From Mauremys mutica (Eukaryota > Chordata > Testudines > Geoemydidae), in assembly GCF_020497125.1 (NCBI RefSeq), contig NC_059087.1, positions 17,083,925 to 17,147,924 of the forward strand: a stretch of DNA of 64,000 nucleotides, given 5' to 3'. The position numbers and the translations under genes were made by a program. Positions 33,610 to 45,130 of the stretch are shown one piece after another. Position 1 is the stretch's first letter; every line of letters starts with the position of its first letter. Under the pieces are notes generated by a model. The model saw only the letters and a list, made by a program, of their open reading frames with translations, searched no databases and was not told where the DNA came from.

Positions 33610-34454
33610 CATCTCCTACATTAGAGACGGTGCCATCTAAGAGTATCAGAATCATACCAGGGCCAAGAACTTATCATGAAAGTGGGTACCCGGTCACCCA
33701 CCATAATCCTACTCCAATTGTGTCCACTGGGAAATACAAAGTGTGAGATCCTGGTGTCATTGAACATAATGGGAGTTTTGCCGAGGGGGCAGCACTTCAC
33801 CAAAAGGTGAGGCCCGTTCCAAAGGGGAGGTGCAGGGTTTGTGAAATAAGATAGGAGCAGGCACCACGCTCCCTACTTGGATGCCTCCGTACTAGTGATG
33901 GGCACATTAGAAACATCTAAGGAAGACTGAGAGATACATGATAGGCCCCCAGCTCTCATTCTGCCAGGGCTTGTTGCTGGGAGTGGAATCACTGGGGTTT
34001 AGCACTTTAGCGTCGGAAAGACATTACAGAACAGATGCTTGGTAATGAGTGACATAAAAGCTTAACATTTGTCCGCTTCCCTCTTGGCTCTGATGGTCTC
34101 TGCCCCTGGAGTTCCCCCGTCAGCAAGACACTGGGCTTCTTGAAATATTTATTTTATGGCCCTCGTATCACAAACCAGACCGAGTCTCTCTGAGTTGCTC
34201 ACTTGGCACGGGGGCTGACTGTGTCCCCTCCAATGTGTGACAAAGGTGTCAAGGTGATTTATTTCCCGCTAGCTGTCAGGGAATTAGGGGGCAGACACAT
34301 CCAGTGACTCAGGAGGTAGAGCGCTAGCCAGAAAGCTGGTTTTGATCATGTGATTTTTTAAAATCAGGATGGGCAAAGATGAGCTGAGGTATTTTAAACA
34401 AGGGTTTACAACTATAACTAATTCATCTCAATCATTTTAATATAACGTCCAACA
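33610..34454. other. Intergenic DNA, no gene recognised
   Basis: Holds a diverged copy of the gaagtcaatggg-type repeat (about 33748-33830, cattgaacataatgggagtt). No coding frame is supported. Confidence 0.4.
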
Positions 34455-34616
34455 GTGCAACATGGCCTGGTGGTTGGAGCACTGGGCTGTGCGTTGGGAG
34501 ACGTGGGTTTGATCCCCTGCTCCGCTGGTCACTCAGCGTGTGATGCTGTGCATGGGGGGCTGGAGTAGATGGCCGCTCAAGATCCCATCCAGCCCTACGT
34601 GGCTACGATTCTATGT
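34455..34616 (+). mobile_element. tRNA-headed SINE with CR1-like tail
   Basis: The head has an A-box-like tggcctggtggttggagcac and a B-box-like gggtttgatcccc (34505-34517). The tail reads ggctggagtagatgg, gatcccatccagccctac and gattctatg, the words that end CR1 LINEs. This layout is that of a tRNA-derived SINE that borrows a CR1 3' end. Confidence 0.6.
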
Positions 34617-36114
34617 CTCAAGCTGGGCACTCAGAAATGGCAGCACCCCAAATGTTCAGGTTTTGACAAAAAATGATCTCGGGGGGAAAAAACAATCGAT
34701 TTCAGCCCAACCCATTTTTTTTTCATTGCTGAAAACTGAAAAAAAAAAGGTGTGTGTGGGGGGTTGTCAATGGAAACCCCACACATTTAATGGCAAGTGG
34801 ATGTTTCCTGTGGAAATGTTGGTTTTGATGAAAAAAAGTAATTTTTGTCAAAAATGTGTTTTTACTGAAATATGTTGACCAGCTCCAGTTCCCCAATTCT
34901 AACGTACCCGACTGATGTGCCGGGAACATCTTTCTTCTAGCATCACAATCCCCCCAGACAGAGAGTTAAGAAATAATTTAAAGAAGCACATTAAAACTCA
35001 CTGACTTCACTAACAATCAGAAAGAAAACAATTGCCTAACGCCCATTGACCCTGAAGTCCTATGGCCACATTCTGGTCCCACTGAAGTCAATAGCAAAAC
35101 TCCCATTGATTCCAATGGGGCCAGTATGTATTCTTGCGTCCATAAATAGCATGATTCAAGTGGCACTGACTCAGACACCCCCCTTCAAGAAGAGTATTTT
35201 AATTCCAGAACTGCCTATTTGGCGGCCGTTCTCTTCTTTGCCAGCACAGCTCAGCTCACTTCTTCCTCTACAGAAGTAGCACAAGGACAAGCTAAAAAAA
35301 AATTTCCTTTCTCATCAAATAAATTCCTTCTGGAGCAAAGAAAACCACGAGCTCTGAGCTGATGCCCTATCCCGTGATCTGGTGGTTTGCTCTGGCTGGA
35401 GGCGGCAGCTTTGGAAAAGCCCAAGCCCATTTCCTGCTGCACACACTGCAGCGTGTATCCTCAGTTCAGTCCTGGAAATGCTTTGATGGATATTATTAGG
35501 CACGGGAAGCATTTGGAACTCTCCTCTTCCGTACAATCCGACCAAATGATTCCAGGATGAAAGGGGCAAATTGGAAGGGTTTGTGGCTATGGCAGTAGGG
35601 TTTCTCCTTTCAGTTGTGCCTGCTGCATGCATGTAGGGAACCGCTAAAACAGCCTTTGGAGCCCCTTTGCTGGTGCCGTTAGCCCCTGGGTTTGGGGGAT
35701 GCTGTGACATTTCTTTCAGTCTTCCCTGTCAGAGGAGAGCAAGCTGTGGTGGGAGCGCCCAGTTCCCAGCGTCCCTTCCTTCTTTTCTTGGCGCTTGTTG
35801 CCGTGACTCATTCTGCGCCACATGCTGGATTCCAGCCCCTGGCTGGCCCATTTCAAGATGTGAAGGCTGGAGGTGTAAAACAAAACTCGTTCTGATAATA
35901 GTCCTGTTTAGCTGGGTTTCAAATACTCTGACACTAGGAGGAAAGTTAAAGCATCCTGCCGTGTGGTTTGCATTGGCTACCCTTGCTGAATATTACTCCT
36001 TTCTCTTAGCTGCTGAGTGGCAAGCCAAGAAGGCGCCTGGAGAGGTTGCTTCCTATAGACTTCTATCCCTCTTTACAAAAATTGTTCAGGTTCCATTTAT
36101 GTGAATGTTATTCA
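34617..36114. other. Intergenic DNA with one fold-back repeat fragment
   Basis: A palindromic repeat fragment lies at about 35065-35135 (cactgaagtcaatagc and ttgattccaatgggg). A-rich and T-rich tracts at 34690-34760 precede a low-complexity stretch ending in gttgaccagctcc (34874-34886), perhaps a decayed MITE. No supported gene: the 145-codon plus frame at 35667-36104 lacks a domain. Confidence 0.4.
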
Positions 36115-36320
36115 GCAATTTCATCTCCAAAGCACTGCAAGGCACCAGCATTAACTAACGTGCTCCTTGCAACATCTTTGTTGAGATCTTGAGGGCTGTA
36201 TCCTCATGCCTATTTGCCAGATGGGGAAACTGAGACCGACAGGGCTAGTGGCTTGCCAATTTGGTGTGGGGAAAATCCTGAGCCCCAGGCCTATGCTCAG
36301 ACCACTAGGCAATGCCCCTC
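36115..36320 (-). mobile_element. MIR-like SINE
   Basis: Contains caaagcactgcaaggcacc, gccagatggggaaactgaga, ggcttgccaatttggtg and a diverged remainder ending near accactaggcaatgcccctc. This is the reverse of the MIR order seen at 24795. Confidence 0.6.
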
Positions 36321-36894
36321 GCTTTTAAATCCATATTTACTGACCTTTTCACGAGCCTAGATAGTCATGAATGCAGTTGCACCATGGTCAAATCTATTCA
36401 AGTGAGCGGAGAATCAGGTTTAGCATCTATTAAAATTGCAGCATTTGGATTTCCAAATCACAACGCATGAGTTATGGCAAGGGAAGTCTGGCAGAGAGTG
36501 GAAAGATCTAACTTCTGAAAGTGACATGATGGTTTTTTTTGGGGGGAGGCAATTAATTTTTGACTCTACATTTAAATGTTTGGGTGCTTTAAACCGAATT
36601 AGTTGACCAGCATTGGGAGCCATCAGGGAAGGAGCTTGTTTTGTCTATTATCTTGTGGTGTCTTGCTCTAGTATTATGCCTGTGTAATAAAAGTCGGGAC
36701 TCCCTCACATCAAGTGTTGCTGTGTTTGAAACATGGTGCCCCATCACCTACTGCTCAACTCCTTCTAAATCAGTTCTTCACCGGTCAGTCAGACCCACCC
36801 ACCTCCTGTAAACATGAAAGAAACAAAACTCAAAAGAAGAACAAACATTTCTGTTTTTCCTGTTTTAAAAGAGATTAAAATTCTGGTCACTGCA

Positions 36895-36990
36895 CTGCCC
36901 TCAAACCAGCCACTGCCCTCTGTCACCAACAGAAATCTGTCCAATAAACGATACTACCTCACCCGCCTTGTCTCTCTTGGTTTCTAGGCA
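36895..36990. mobile_element. Turtle SINE 3' end fragment
   Basis: Reads caccaacagaaatctgtcca, ataaacgatactacctcacc and cgccttgtctctc, the tail of a common turtle repeat also present at 48655-48782. Confidence 0.5.
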
Positions 36991-37642
36991 GGAAACGATC
37001 TGAGACAGTAGAAGAGCTGAAGAAGCAGAATCTAGGCTCAGGCAAAGGGAGGCATAAACACAAGCATGGGGAACATTAACTATAACTACGTCTTCAGCGA
37101 TCCTGGAAATGTCTTCCTAATTAGAGGAGTCAAAGATTACCCAGCGTGCAGTATTCCTACTCCCAAGGCTCTCTGACGTTCAAAGCCTGTGTCACTTTGG
37201 CTCCCATCTCCACTGACGTCCACTGTAAACTCTTTCAGAACAGGCTTATGAAGAGCAGGGGATGGTGCCACCAGATCTGTGCGCCAAAACCAGTCCTCAC
37301 AGGTTGGAGACACTCAGTAATGGGTGGGTTGTTGTATTCATTCTGCGTCACCTTCAGGCTGTTGGTGCACTTGCTTGGTTTGGTTCCAATGAGTGTTCTT
37401 TCCCTAGCGGGTTATTGTGCTGCTTTCAGTTGTGATACTGAACATGAAGGTGGCCCCAACCAAGAAGGGGAGAAGGTGCTGAATGTTGATGGTGCTTCTT
37501 GATTCCCCCTTGTTACGTGACTCTGGTGGCAGGCACAGAAGGCGACAATCATCGGCTCCAGAACAAACTCAACAACTGGAGATTAAATAGTGGAAAATTC
37601 AAAAGGCGGCTGAGGAAGGAGCTTTGTATTCCTGGGCCATGT
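36991..37642. other. Intergenic DNA, no gene recognised
   Basis: A 118-codon plus frame (37146-37502) shows no recognisable domain. No repeat assigned. Confidence 0.4.
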
Positions 37643-37650
37643 TCTGCATG

Positions 37651-38160
37651 CAGGGCCGGTGCAACCATTTAGGCGAACTAGGCGGTCGCCTAGGGCACTA
37701 GGATTTGGGGGGGGCGCCGTTTTCTTCGGCAGCGACCGCGGTGGCTGGATCTTCGGCCGCCCCGGTTGCCGCTGGCATTTAGGCAGAGGGAGCTGGGGCA
37801 GGGGGGCGTGGGAAGGGCCGCCTGCAGCAAGTAAGGGGGGGCGGCACGCAGGGGAACTCCCCGCCCCAGCTCACCCCTGCCCCGCCTCCTCCCCGAGCAC
37901 GCCGTGGCTGCTTCACTTCTCCCGCCTCCCAGGCTTCAGCGCCTAAGCTGATTGGCGCCGCAAGCCTGGGAGGCGGGAGAAGTGAAGCAGCCATGGGGTG
38001 CTTGTGCACGGAGCAGGGGTGAGCTGGGGTGGGGGGGCACCTCAGGGCGGAGGGGGGAGCTGCCGTGGGGGGGGGGGCTCCTCAGGGCAGGGGTGCAGTG
38101 GGGGGAGGGCGCAAGGTGGAAGTTTCGCCTAGGGCGCGAAACATCCTTGCACCGGCCCTG
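37651..38160. mobile_element. 510-bp GC-rich non-autonomous DNA transposon
   Basis: Perfect 14-bp terminal inverted repeat CAGGGCCGGTGCAA at both ends and a perfect 8-bp target duplication tctgcatg (37643-37650 and 38161-38168). The outermost part repeats ggcgaa/gcctaggg words inverted near each end. The centre contains a 31-bp perfect inverted repeat (37906-37936 and 37962-37992) with a 25-base loop. Open frames inside are compositional. The 8-bp duplication suggests the hAT superfamily. Confidence 0.9.
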
Positions 38161-38168
38161 TCTGCATG

Positions 38169-39079
38169 CTAGCGGTAGAGGTGCAGTAATGACACCTAGG
38201 AATCAGCAAACAGAGATGTTGTTATAGTGATGGAAACAAGGCTGCCAGGGGAATGCAGGGAAAGGAGGGATGAGACTCAGGACAGACCTCTTGTGCTTGA
38301 TGCCTCAAACCCTCTGGGGATTGTGCCCCCTCGGCGTCATTCATTTCATGTCTTCTTCACTCTGGAGCTCTTGCTTTGCCACTGTGCTTACAGCGGGTGT
38401 ATCTGCATTGTTACAATGGGATGAATCTACTCCCTGAAGCTGTGGTTAGCCCACCCTAGAGGCCACTGCCCCTCGGCTGGAAGATAACTGAGCTAGAGTT
38501 CAATCGTGACTATACCATGGTTAATCCAGAGTCACACCACAGTGAATCTGGATTTACCCCACAGTAGCCATCATCAGAACCTGGCCTAGGTAACTCTAAG
38601 ATGAACCTATTTACCTATATATGAAAAGGCTGTTCCCAAAATGAATGTGAAATAGGCCTTACCCATAACATGCAGATCCAGATTGCGCCCACCCTAAAGG
38701 ATGGGGAAAGTTTGGCTGGGTTCTGATGTCAGGTCTACAGAGTGGAAATCCATTGACTTCAGCTGAGTGATTTTGATTACCACCGGTGTAGTAAGTGGGC
38801 TCAGAATCTGTGCCACAGTCTAGCCCTGACATTCAGATCCAGAGGAGGTCTCAGACCTGGGGATGCGGCTCAGGCTAATCTAAATCAAGGGAAATGCTTC
38901 TGAGAGCAAACAGCAGCTTTACATCAAGCCAAATAGGGATTGTTTTGTTATTAATTATATTATTATGATTTACTGTTATTTTTAACTATAACATAGAAAG
39001 GGAATTTAACAAGGATCTGAGCTCCTGGAAAGTGAGTTGGCATTATTTGGAACTTGGAGAGTTTTAAAAGCATTAATTC
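38169..39079. other. Intergenic DNA, no gene recognised
   Basis: Some diverged fold-back words near 38520-38570 (cagtgaatctggatttaccc). No supported coding sequence. Confidence 0.4.
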
Positions 39080-39250
39080 ATTAAGCTTCACACTATCCTT
39101 ATGAGGTAGATAATGTTATCAATTCATTTTACAAATGGGGAAACTGAGGCACAGAGAGGCAAAATGACATGCCCAAGGCCACATCAGTGGCAGAGTCATA
39201 AACAGAACCCTGAGATTCCTGACACTCAGTCCCCTGTTCTAACCACTAGA
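39080..39250 (-). mobile_element. MIR SINE
   Basis: Among the best preserved MIR-like copies here: ttacaaatggggaaactgag, gcacagagaggcaaaatgac, atgcccaaggccacatcag, tggcagagtcataaacaga and cccctgttctaaccacta, in the reverse of the MIR sense strand. Confidence 0.8.
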
Positions 39251-41690
39251 GATCGGTGGTGGTCACGACCACCTTCCCTTTCAGTAGGGCTAGAGGAGAC
39301 CAGAGGCCTCTCAATCTTCTTCTGCTGCAGCATGAGATCGTGGTATGGTAACGTCTGAGAACTGCTGCACTGGGTAATAGGCACAGAAGCTTGGTGATGT
39401 ACCCGGTGAAACTATGGGATTGCTTCCAACAGAGCTGGCTTGTACTGAGCTAACACCATTTTTGAATGGTTTTGAAGGACACCTGTGTACTCAAAATGCC
39501 CCCCCCCATGTTTAAACCAAACCATCTTGACCCCTATATGAGCTTTAATCACTAACGCTCACCTTTTGGACCCTCTCTTAAGTTTGATGATGTGCTGCCA
39601 TATTTAAATGGACATGACTCACTGCAGGGTTTCTGCTCTTCAGTTGGGAAAAAAAAAGATTAAGCCCAGATGTTAAATACCAGCTAATCACAAAGCGGCC
39701 AGGCTTTTGAAGGCTCTAGCCTGCTAAGGTGATCTTCAGATACAGATTTTGACTCCACCTGTAATTTCAAAATACCAAAACGTTGCTACCTCTAGAGCTA
39801 GGTGAATGAATAGCATCTTCTCCCCCAGTCACTGTCCTTATTAGCCATTTATCCCTAGAGGACACAACTTTGGAGAGGCTGAGGAAGAAAAAGGTGACTG
39901 TAATATCAGGCCAGGCCTTTTGCCATGCAGAAGTTTGGGACATTTGAGACACTTGTAATCATCCCCCAGCATTTTCAGTTTCTAGGCAGGGCACAACCCA
40001 GGGACGTGGTGGCTTTTCAAGACATTTTTCAAGACGTTGTTGTCGGGTTTTTGCAAAGTGTGAGGAAGTTACAGAACTTTAAATTTTTTTTAAATCGCTG
40101 TTTTCCATGGGAAATTTCCCTTTGCATCATCACTGGCTCCAAGCAGGCTGCAAAATGTCCTGGAAGGGCGTGAATTCCAGAACCCACTGAGTCCAAAGAC
40201 TCAGCGTTATTGCCTTTGGTAGCTCTCCTTTTGAATAACGAAACCACGGTCAGACTATGGCGTGAAGGGTAGGCTAGATCCTCCGCTGATGTAAACCAGC
40301 ATAGCTCCAGTGACTTCCGCGGAGTGACACTGATTTATGCAAGCGGAAGATCAGGCCCAGTACCTCCGTTAAGGAACATTAGACCCCACACTACCACTGC
40401 ATGTCTGACGTCCTTATCGGACCTGGAGAATTCATGCTCTTGTTGGAAATGGAGGTCTCTGAGACCACGTTGTTACTTGACTCAATGAGATGGGGGTTTT
40501 CTTTGTATTAGCTCTGACGCTGAGTATATTTCTTGTGGGTGCATATGCGTCTTTCCCTCTCGTACCCCCCATCCCCTTTCCTATTTGGCCTGTTCAAACA
40601 CATGGCTCTGTGGCTCTCTCTCTTCACAGCCGGAACGTCAATTTTCTGTCAAGATTCTTCTCACCAAACCTGGCAGCTGTCAACACGCCACTGTTTATTT
40701 GTTCAACAGGAACTGGGGGGAGCGGCGGGAGGGAGCGCAGTTTTGGGTGACTCATCTCCTCATCAACAAAAACCCCAGGAGGAAGGCAGGGGAGGACTTC
40801 GTGGGCTAAAGAGAATGAGCCTCACATCCGATGGAAAAGTCTGGGAAAGCTGGGTCTAGCAGCTCCAATTGCTAGGAAAGCAGAACCGCCTTCCACTGGA
40901 CGGTCACCTCAGCCTGAGTGGAAGGGCCTGGTGCTGCCACAGATGGTGCTAAATAAGAAATGCAGATTTGCTGGAAAAGCAAAGGAAAGTCATTGTTTTA
41001 AGGCCTGATCCAAAGGCCCTGGAGGCTTGACATTGACTCCCTTGGGCTTTGGATCCAGAATGATTTTTAAAATCTCCTCATTGAAAACTTGCTGCCACAA
41101 TCATGTCACTCCGCGAAGCTTTTAGGTACATTTGCAGAGATTTCTCAATCAAATTTAATTTGACCAAAATTTTAATATTCGTTTGTTTACGTAACCAATT
41201 TATGTCGCTTGAGAGTGATCTTTTTGTCATGGGTTTGTACAGCTCGTAGCACAATAATGATAACAATGACCCTTAGCTCTTACATGGCACTTTTCATCCA
41301 TCCATCTATCTCAAAGTGCCTCATAAAGAATGCGAGTGTCATTAAGTGTCCCTGAGCCATGATTGGGGCATTTGATGGAGCATGGTGGCTTTTATAGTGT
41401 CCTGGGCCGGGTCCTCTATCCACCACAGAGGGATGTGTACAAGTAAGGATACACTGAGTGTTTCAGAGGAATTAAATACTGGATAAACTAGGGAATGTTA
41501 CGTTCCTGGGGCCTTATTCTCATCTCAGTTATACCTGTGCAAAGCTGGAGCAACTCCCTTCAAGTCGATAGCAGGCGCTAGCAAACTTTTAGCCCCGTAA
41601 TAGCCCCAGCCTAAGTGGTCTCCTGGCTCTCATGAAAGTCAATGGGAAGGTGCTCCGCACATCCCAGAATCACACCCTTGCTTGCTATTT
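39251..41690. other. Intergenic DNA, no gene recognised
   Basis: Contains a palindromic repeat at 40274-40358 (listed separately). Overlapping plus frames at 40490-40859 have no domain. A low-copy MIR-like tail may be at about 41270-41335 (tacatggcactttt). Confidence 0.4.
40274..40358. repeat. Fold-back interspersed repeat
   Basis: Arms gatcctccgctgatgtaaac...catagctcc and ggagtgacactgatttatgc...agcggaagatc are imperfect inverses around a cagtgacttccgc centre. This is a diverged short palindromic element. Related copies lie at about 52030-52122 and 60945-61012. Confidence 0.55.
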
Positions 41691-41775
41691 ACCCAGGGTC
41701 GTGGTGAATGCTCCATCGCTGGCCATTTTAAAATCCCGAGTGGATGGTTTTCTAAAAGCTCTGCTCTAGGAATTA

Positions 41776-41862
41776 CTTTGGGGAAGTTCTCTGGCCTGTG
41801 TTATACAGGAGGTCAGACTAGATGATCACAACGGGCCCTTCTGGCCTCAGAATCGATGAACA
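41776..41862 (+). mobile_element. CR1-like LINE 3' end
   Basis: Reads tttggggaagttctctggcc, tgtgttatacaggaggtcag, actagatgatcacaacggg and cccttctggcctcagaatcg, matching the word order of CR1 3' tails in reptiles and birds. No coding region is retained. Confidence 0.7.
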
Positions 41863-42179
41863 AGGGTGGCAAAGTCTTTTACAAATGTTACTGAGTCAGA
41901 TCTTGCGGTACTTAATTAGACAAATCTCCCCAATGGCCTGAGCCTGCCACTGGGTGCAGCGTCAGATCGGCGAGTTTTACCTGAGCAAGGTTTGAGTAAG
42001 GACTGCTAGGTTTGGCTCATTAATTCAATGTACTTGCAGTGAAATCAAACTGAGAATCATGCATCAGAGGCTCCCTTTTCAACCTTGACCTTCCCGAACA
42101 ACTAGAAACACATCTTGAAACGAGCCTCATTTGGTTCCTGGGAAGCATAAGACTAGCACAATCCTGTCCTTTCATCCCG

Positions 42180-42320
42180 GGATCTCAAAGCACTTTATAA
42201 ATATAATTTAAGCATCACAAGATGGGTAAACTGAGTCACAGAGCATTGACGTGACTTGCCCAAGAGCTAGGGAATCAGCGTTAGGAACAAAGCTCAGGTG
42301 GTGTGACTCCCATTCCTATT
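42180..42320 (-). mobile_element. MIR-like SINE, diverged
   Basis: Words ctcaaagcactttataaata, gatgggtaaactgagtcaca and gacgtgacttgcccaagagc in MIR reverse order. Confidence 0.6.
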
Positions 42321-42450
42321 CTTGCAGTACAAGGCAAAACTCAAACCCTCAGGACTGCAAAGTACAAAAAATACACAAAGCCTGATATTTTGGCAAAACG
42401 TCACCTCTACAAATCTCTCTGCTCGGCATGTAAAAATGGTTTCTGTAGTC

Positions 42451-42761
42451 CAGGGGTCGGTAACCTTTCAGAAGTGGTGTGCCGAGTCTCCATTTATTCA
42501 CTCTAATTTAAGGTTTCGCATGTCAGTCATACATTTTAACGTTTTTACAAGGTCTCTTTCTGTAAGTCTATAATATGTAACTAAACTAGTGTTGTATGTA
42601 AAGTAAATAATGTTTTTAAAATGTTTAAGAAACTTCATTTAAAATTAAATTAAAATGCAGAGCCCCTCGGACGTGTGGCCAGGACCCGGGCAGTGTGAGT
42701 GCCACTGAAAATCAGCTCGCGTGCTGCCTTCGACACGCGTGCCATAGGTTGCCTATCACTG
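42451..42761. mobile_element. Non-autonomous hAT element, copy 1
   Basis: Left end CAGGGGTCGGTAACCTTTCA; right end (reverse strand) CAGTGATAGGCAACCTATGG. Flanks ctgtagtc (42443-42450) and caatagtc (42762-42769) agree at 6 of 8 bases. The AT-rich middle (about 42500-42660) and GC-rich right part match the element at 47946 in inverted orientation. Confidence 0.8.
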
Positions 42762-42769
42762 CAATAGTC

Positions 42770-44094
42770 TGTTCTCAGCTCACTAGCTGGACTGATAGTG
42801 TCTATATGATGCATTTCTAGTGATGATGAGGACAAGGTGGCTTTAGACTGTTCAAGCCATGTGCTGAAGATTGGACTCCTGGTCAAATCATTGGCAAGGG
42901 GGGCGGGGAAGGAATAATTGTATTTTGCCATATTCACAAAAATCTCGAACTGTTACTATTTTTTGCCCAACGTGTTCCTATTTTTCCATTATGGGAAAAG
43001 CTCGTTTTTTAATCAGGTGTAAACTCCCTCTTTGTTTTTGCTAGAGGACATGATTTCATAGGCAGCTTTTCTGCATCCATTGGGCTAACAGGGACCCTGG
43101 TGACACACTCCCCAGCTGCTCTGGGACAGCAAGAGTTCTAACGAGCCAGCTCTGACTTTGACATTAATAGAGGGGCAAGGAAAGGAATTAGATTATATGT
43201 CCTCTCTCCAGCTTCTCCCAGGAAAACGAGTCTCACAAAACAAACTAGAGGAGGTTTAAAGAGTGAAAAAGCATGTGCTCTGTTTAAGATTTGCAAATGA
43301 TCCCCTGCATGTTAAGGCCTTTTTAATCTCCTGTCATGGCTGAATCCAGGAAATGTGAAAGACGACTGCCGCTGACGGCATGCAACGGTGCCCCTTGTAT
43401 CCCTCACTCCTTCCTTTCCTGTTGCTTTCTAAAAGGATTCTCTCTTCTCACCCACATGGAGCCTGGACAGACATCATCACCTTAGCCATCGCCTCTTCTG
43501 ATTGGCTTATCCGCAAATAACTTGCATTCCACTCTCAGAGAACCGATGACATGGGCTTGGGGCCTCACCGTGTCCCAAATTAATTAAGGCTTTTCCCCCT
43601 CCTGAAGCCAACCTCCTTTACTTGGTATTTTCCTAAACCATTGGAAAATATTGTTCTTCTAGGAGGCAGAGCCCATAATCTGTTCCGTCCCCCCTCCTCT
43701 TGGCTTCACCTCTGGGACTAAGCAGGCACTTTGCGTGCATCTGTTGAGAACAGCCGGCCACCCATGTTCAAACATGCAGGACTGAGAAGAAGAGCCCCCC
43801 CGGATAATGCTGCCATTCGCTCTGATTCTAATGGGTGGGGATGGGCCCCAGTCAAGCAGGAGATCCTAGTACCGCCGGCTTCAAAGGTGTGTGATAGCTG
43901 GGAATCGCTGGTGATTTCTGTGACTCTAGCCCGTCTGGAATTTAACTGTAACGCTCATTTTCTTCCCCTTTCTGGTGGTGGCAGCACATGGCCCTATGCA
44001 GAGAAATGTGTGGGTATTCTGGCCGCAGCAGGGCCAGACGCCAGGGTGAGCTTTGCTGCCTGAGTCAGTAATTAAACAAAGAGTTAACTGGCCC

Positions 44095-44096
<2 letters not shown>
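42770..44096. other. Intergenic DNA, no gene recognised
   Basis: No repeat family assigned and no protein-like frame. Confidence 0.4.

Positions 44097-44127
<31 letters not shown>
44097..44127. repeat. (GT)n microsatellite
   Basis: Uninterrupted run of about 15 GT units. Confidence 0.95.
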
Positions 44128-44129
<2 letters not shown>

Positions 44130-44919
44130 ACCTTTCACCCTCCCTTTCCTTCTACACCACCAGGTCCATGTCCTCCTCTCCCCCTTCATTGTAGGCCACT
44201 AGGCCGATACCCCTACTATGGCACTGCCTGATTTGACAGTCCTCAGGCTCCCCTGCATGGTACATTATTTGGTGGTGGAGAATTTGGATGGTCCAGTGAA
44301 CGGCTGGCTTCTGCTGCGGCTAATGTCGTCATTCCTTCTGCCGATGGCATGAAACACGGGATGGAATGATGCTGTGACGTCTCTTTCAGCAGTACCCCAG
44401 AGGTGAGTGGGTGACTTGAAAGATGGTGACCCTTGGTATCTTGTAAATCGAGAAGTTATTTGGGGGGAAGCCATGGGCAGCTGTGAAGCTTTGTCCTCAC
44501 CAACCATTTCCAGGGAAGCAGATTTTCTGGAGCTTGAACCCTCTGAGAAGTGAAGCTGGAGCAAAGTACTTTCATGCGCCTTTGTTTATACAGAGTGATG
44601 GGCAGAGTCAGAGAGACAGACAGACAGATAACCGCTCTCACATTGGGAACTCAGCCTAAGCATGTAAGAGAAATGACATGATGATGACACGTACTGTACA
44701 AAACAAAGAGCCAACCTGGTTCTTGGCATCAACCTTTTAATTCCTAAACATGCTACTGTCGGTTTGTGTTTGTATGTAGGGCTCGTGAAGGGTGCCAGCC
44801 TGGCTGACAGCCATGGGGACTGATGGCCACCTCTAGCCTCCGACTAGGGCATTTCACACCCCAGCATCTCCTGGTGAGGCTGCAGCGAATCAGTCCCCAG
44901 AAAGTGTGTTTCATCCCAA

Positions 44920-45130
44920 GAATCCCAGAGCATTTTGCAAATGTTTAAAGAATGAAACATCACAACAGCCCAAAAGACAGGTTAGGCATCTTAGCTCCAC
45001 TGGCTATGGGGAGCTGAGGCAGAGAACAGTTAAGTGACTTGCCCAGCAGCATATAGCAAGGCTGTGGCAGAGCTGGCAATAGACCCTAGATGTCCGGACT
45101 CTCAGGTCTATCTGTTAACCGCATAACCCC
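44920..45130 (-). mobile_element. MIR-like SINE
   Basis: Words cccagagcattttgcaaatg, gagctgaggcagagaacagt, taagtgacttgcccagcag and tggcagagctggcaatagac in MIR reverse order. It ends near ctgttaaccgcataacccc. Confidence 0.7.

Noticed and set aside
37659..38227. Gly/Arg/Trp-rich frames
   Set aside because: Inside the GC-rich transposon with perfect ends.
43926..44189. Frame with a His-Thr repeat
   Set aside because: Translation of the (GT)n microsatellite.
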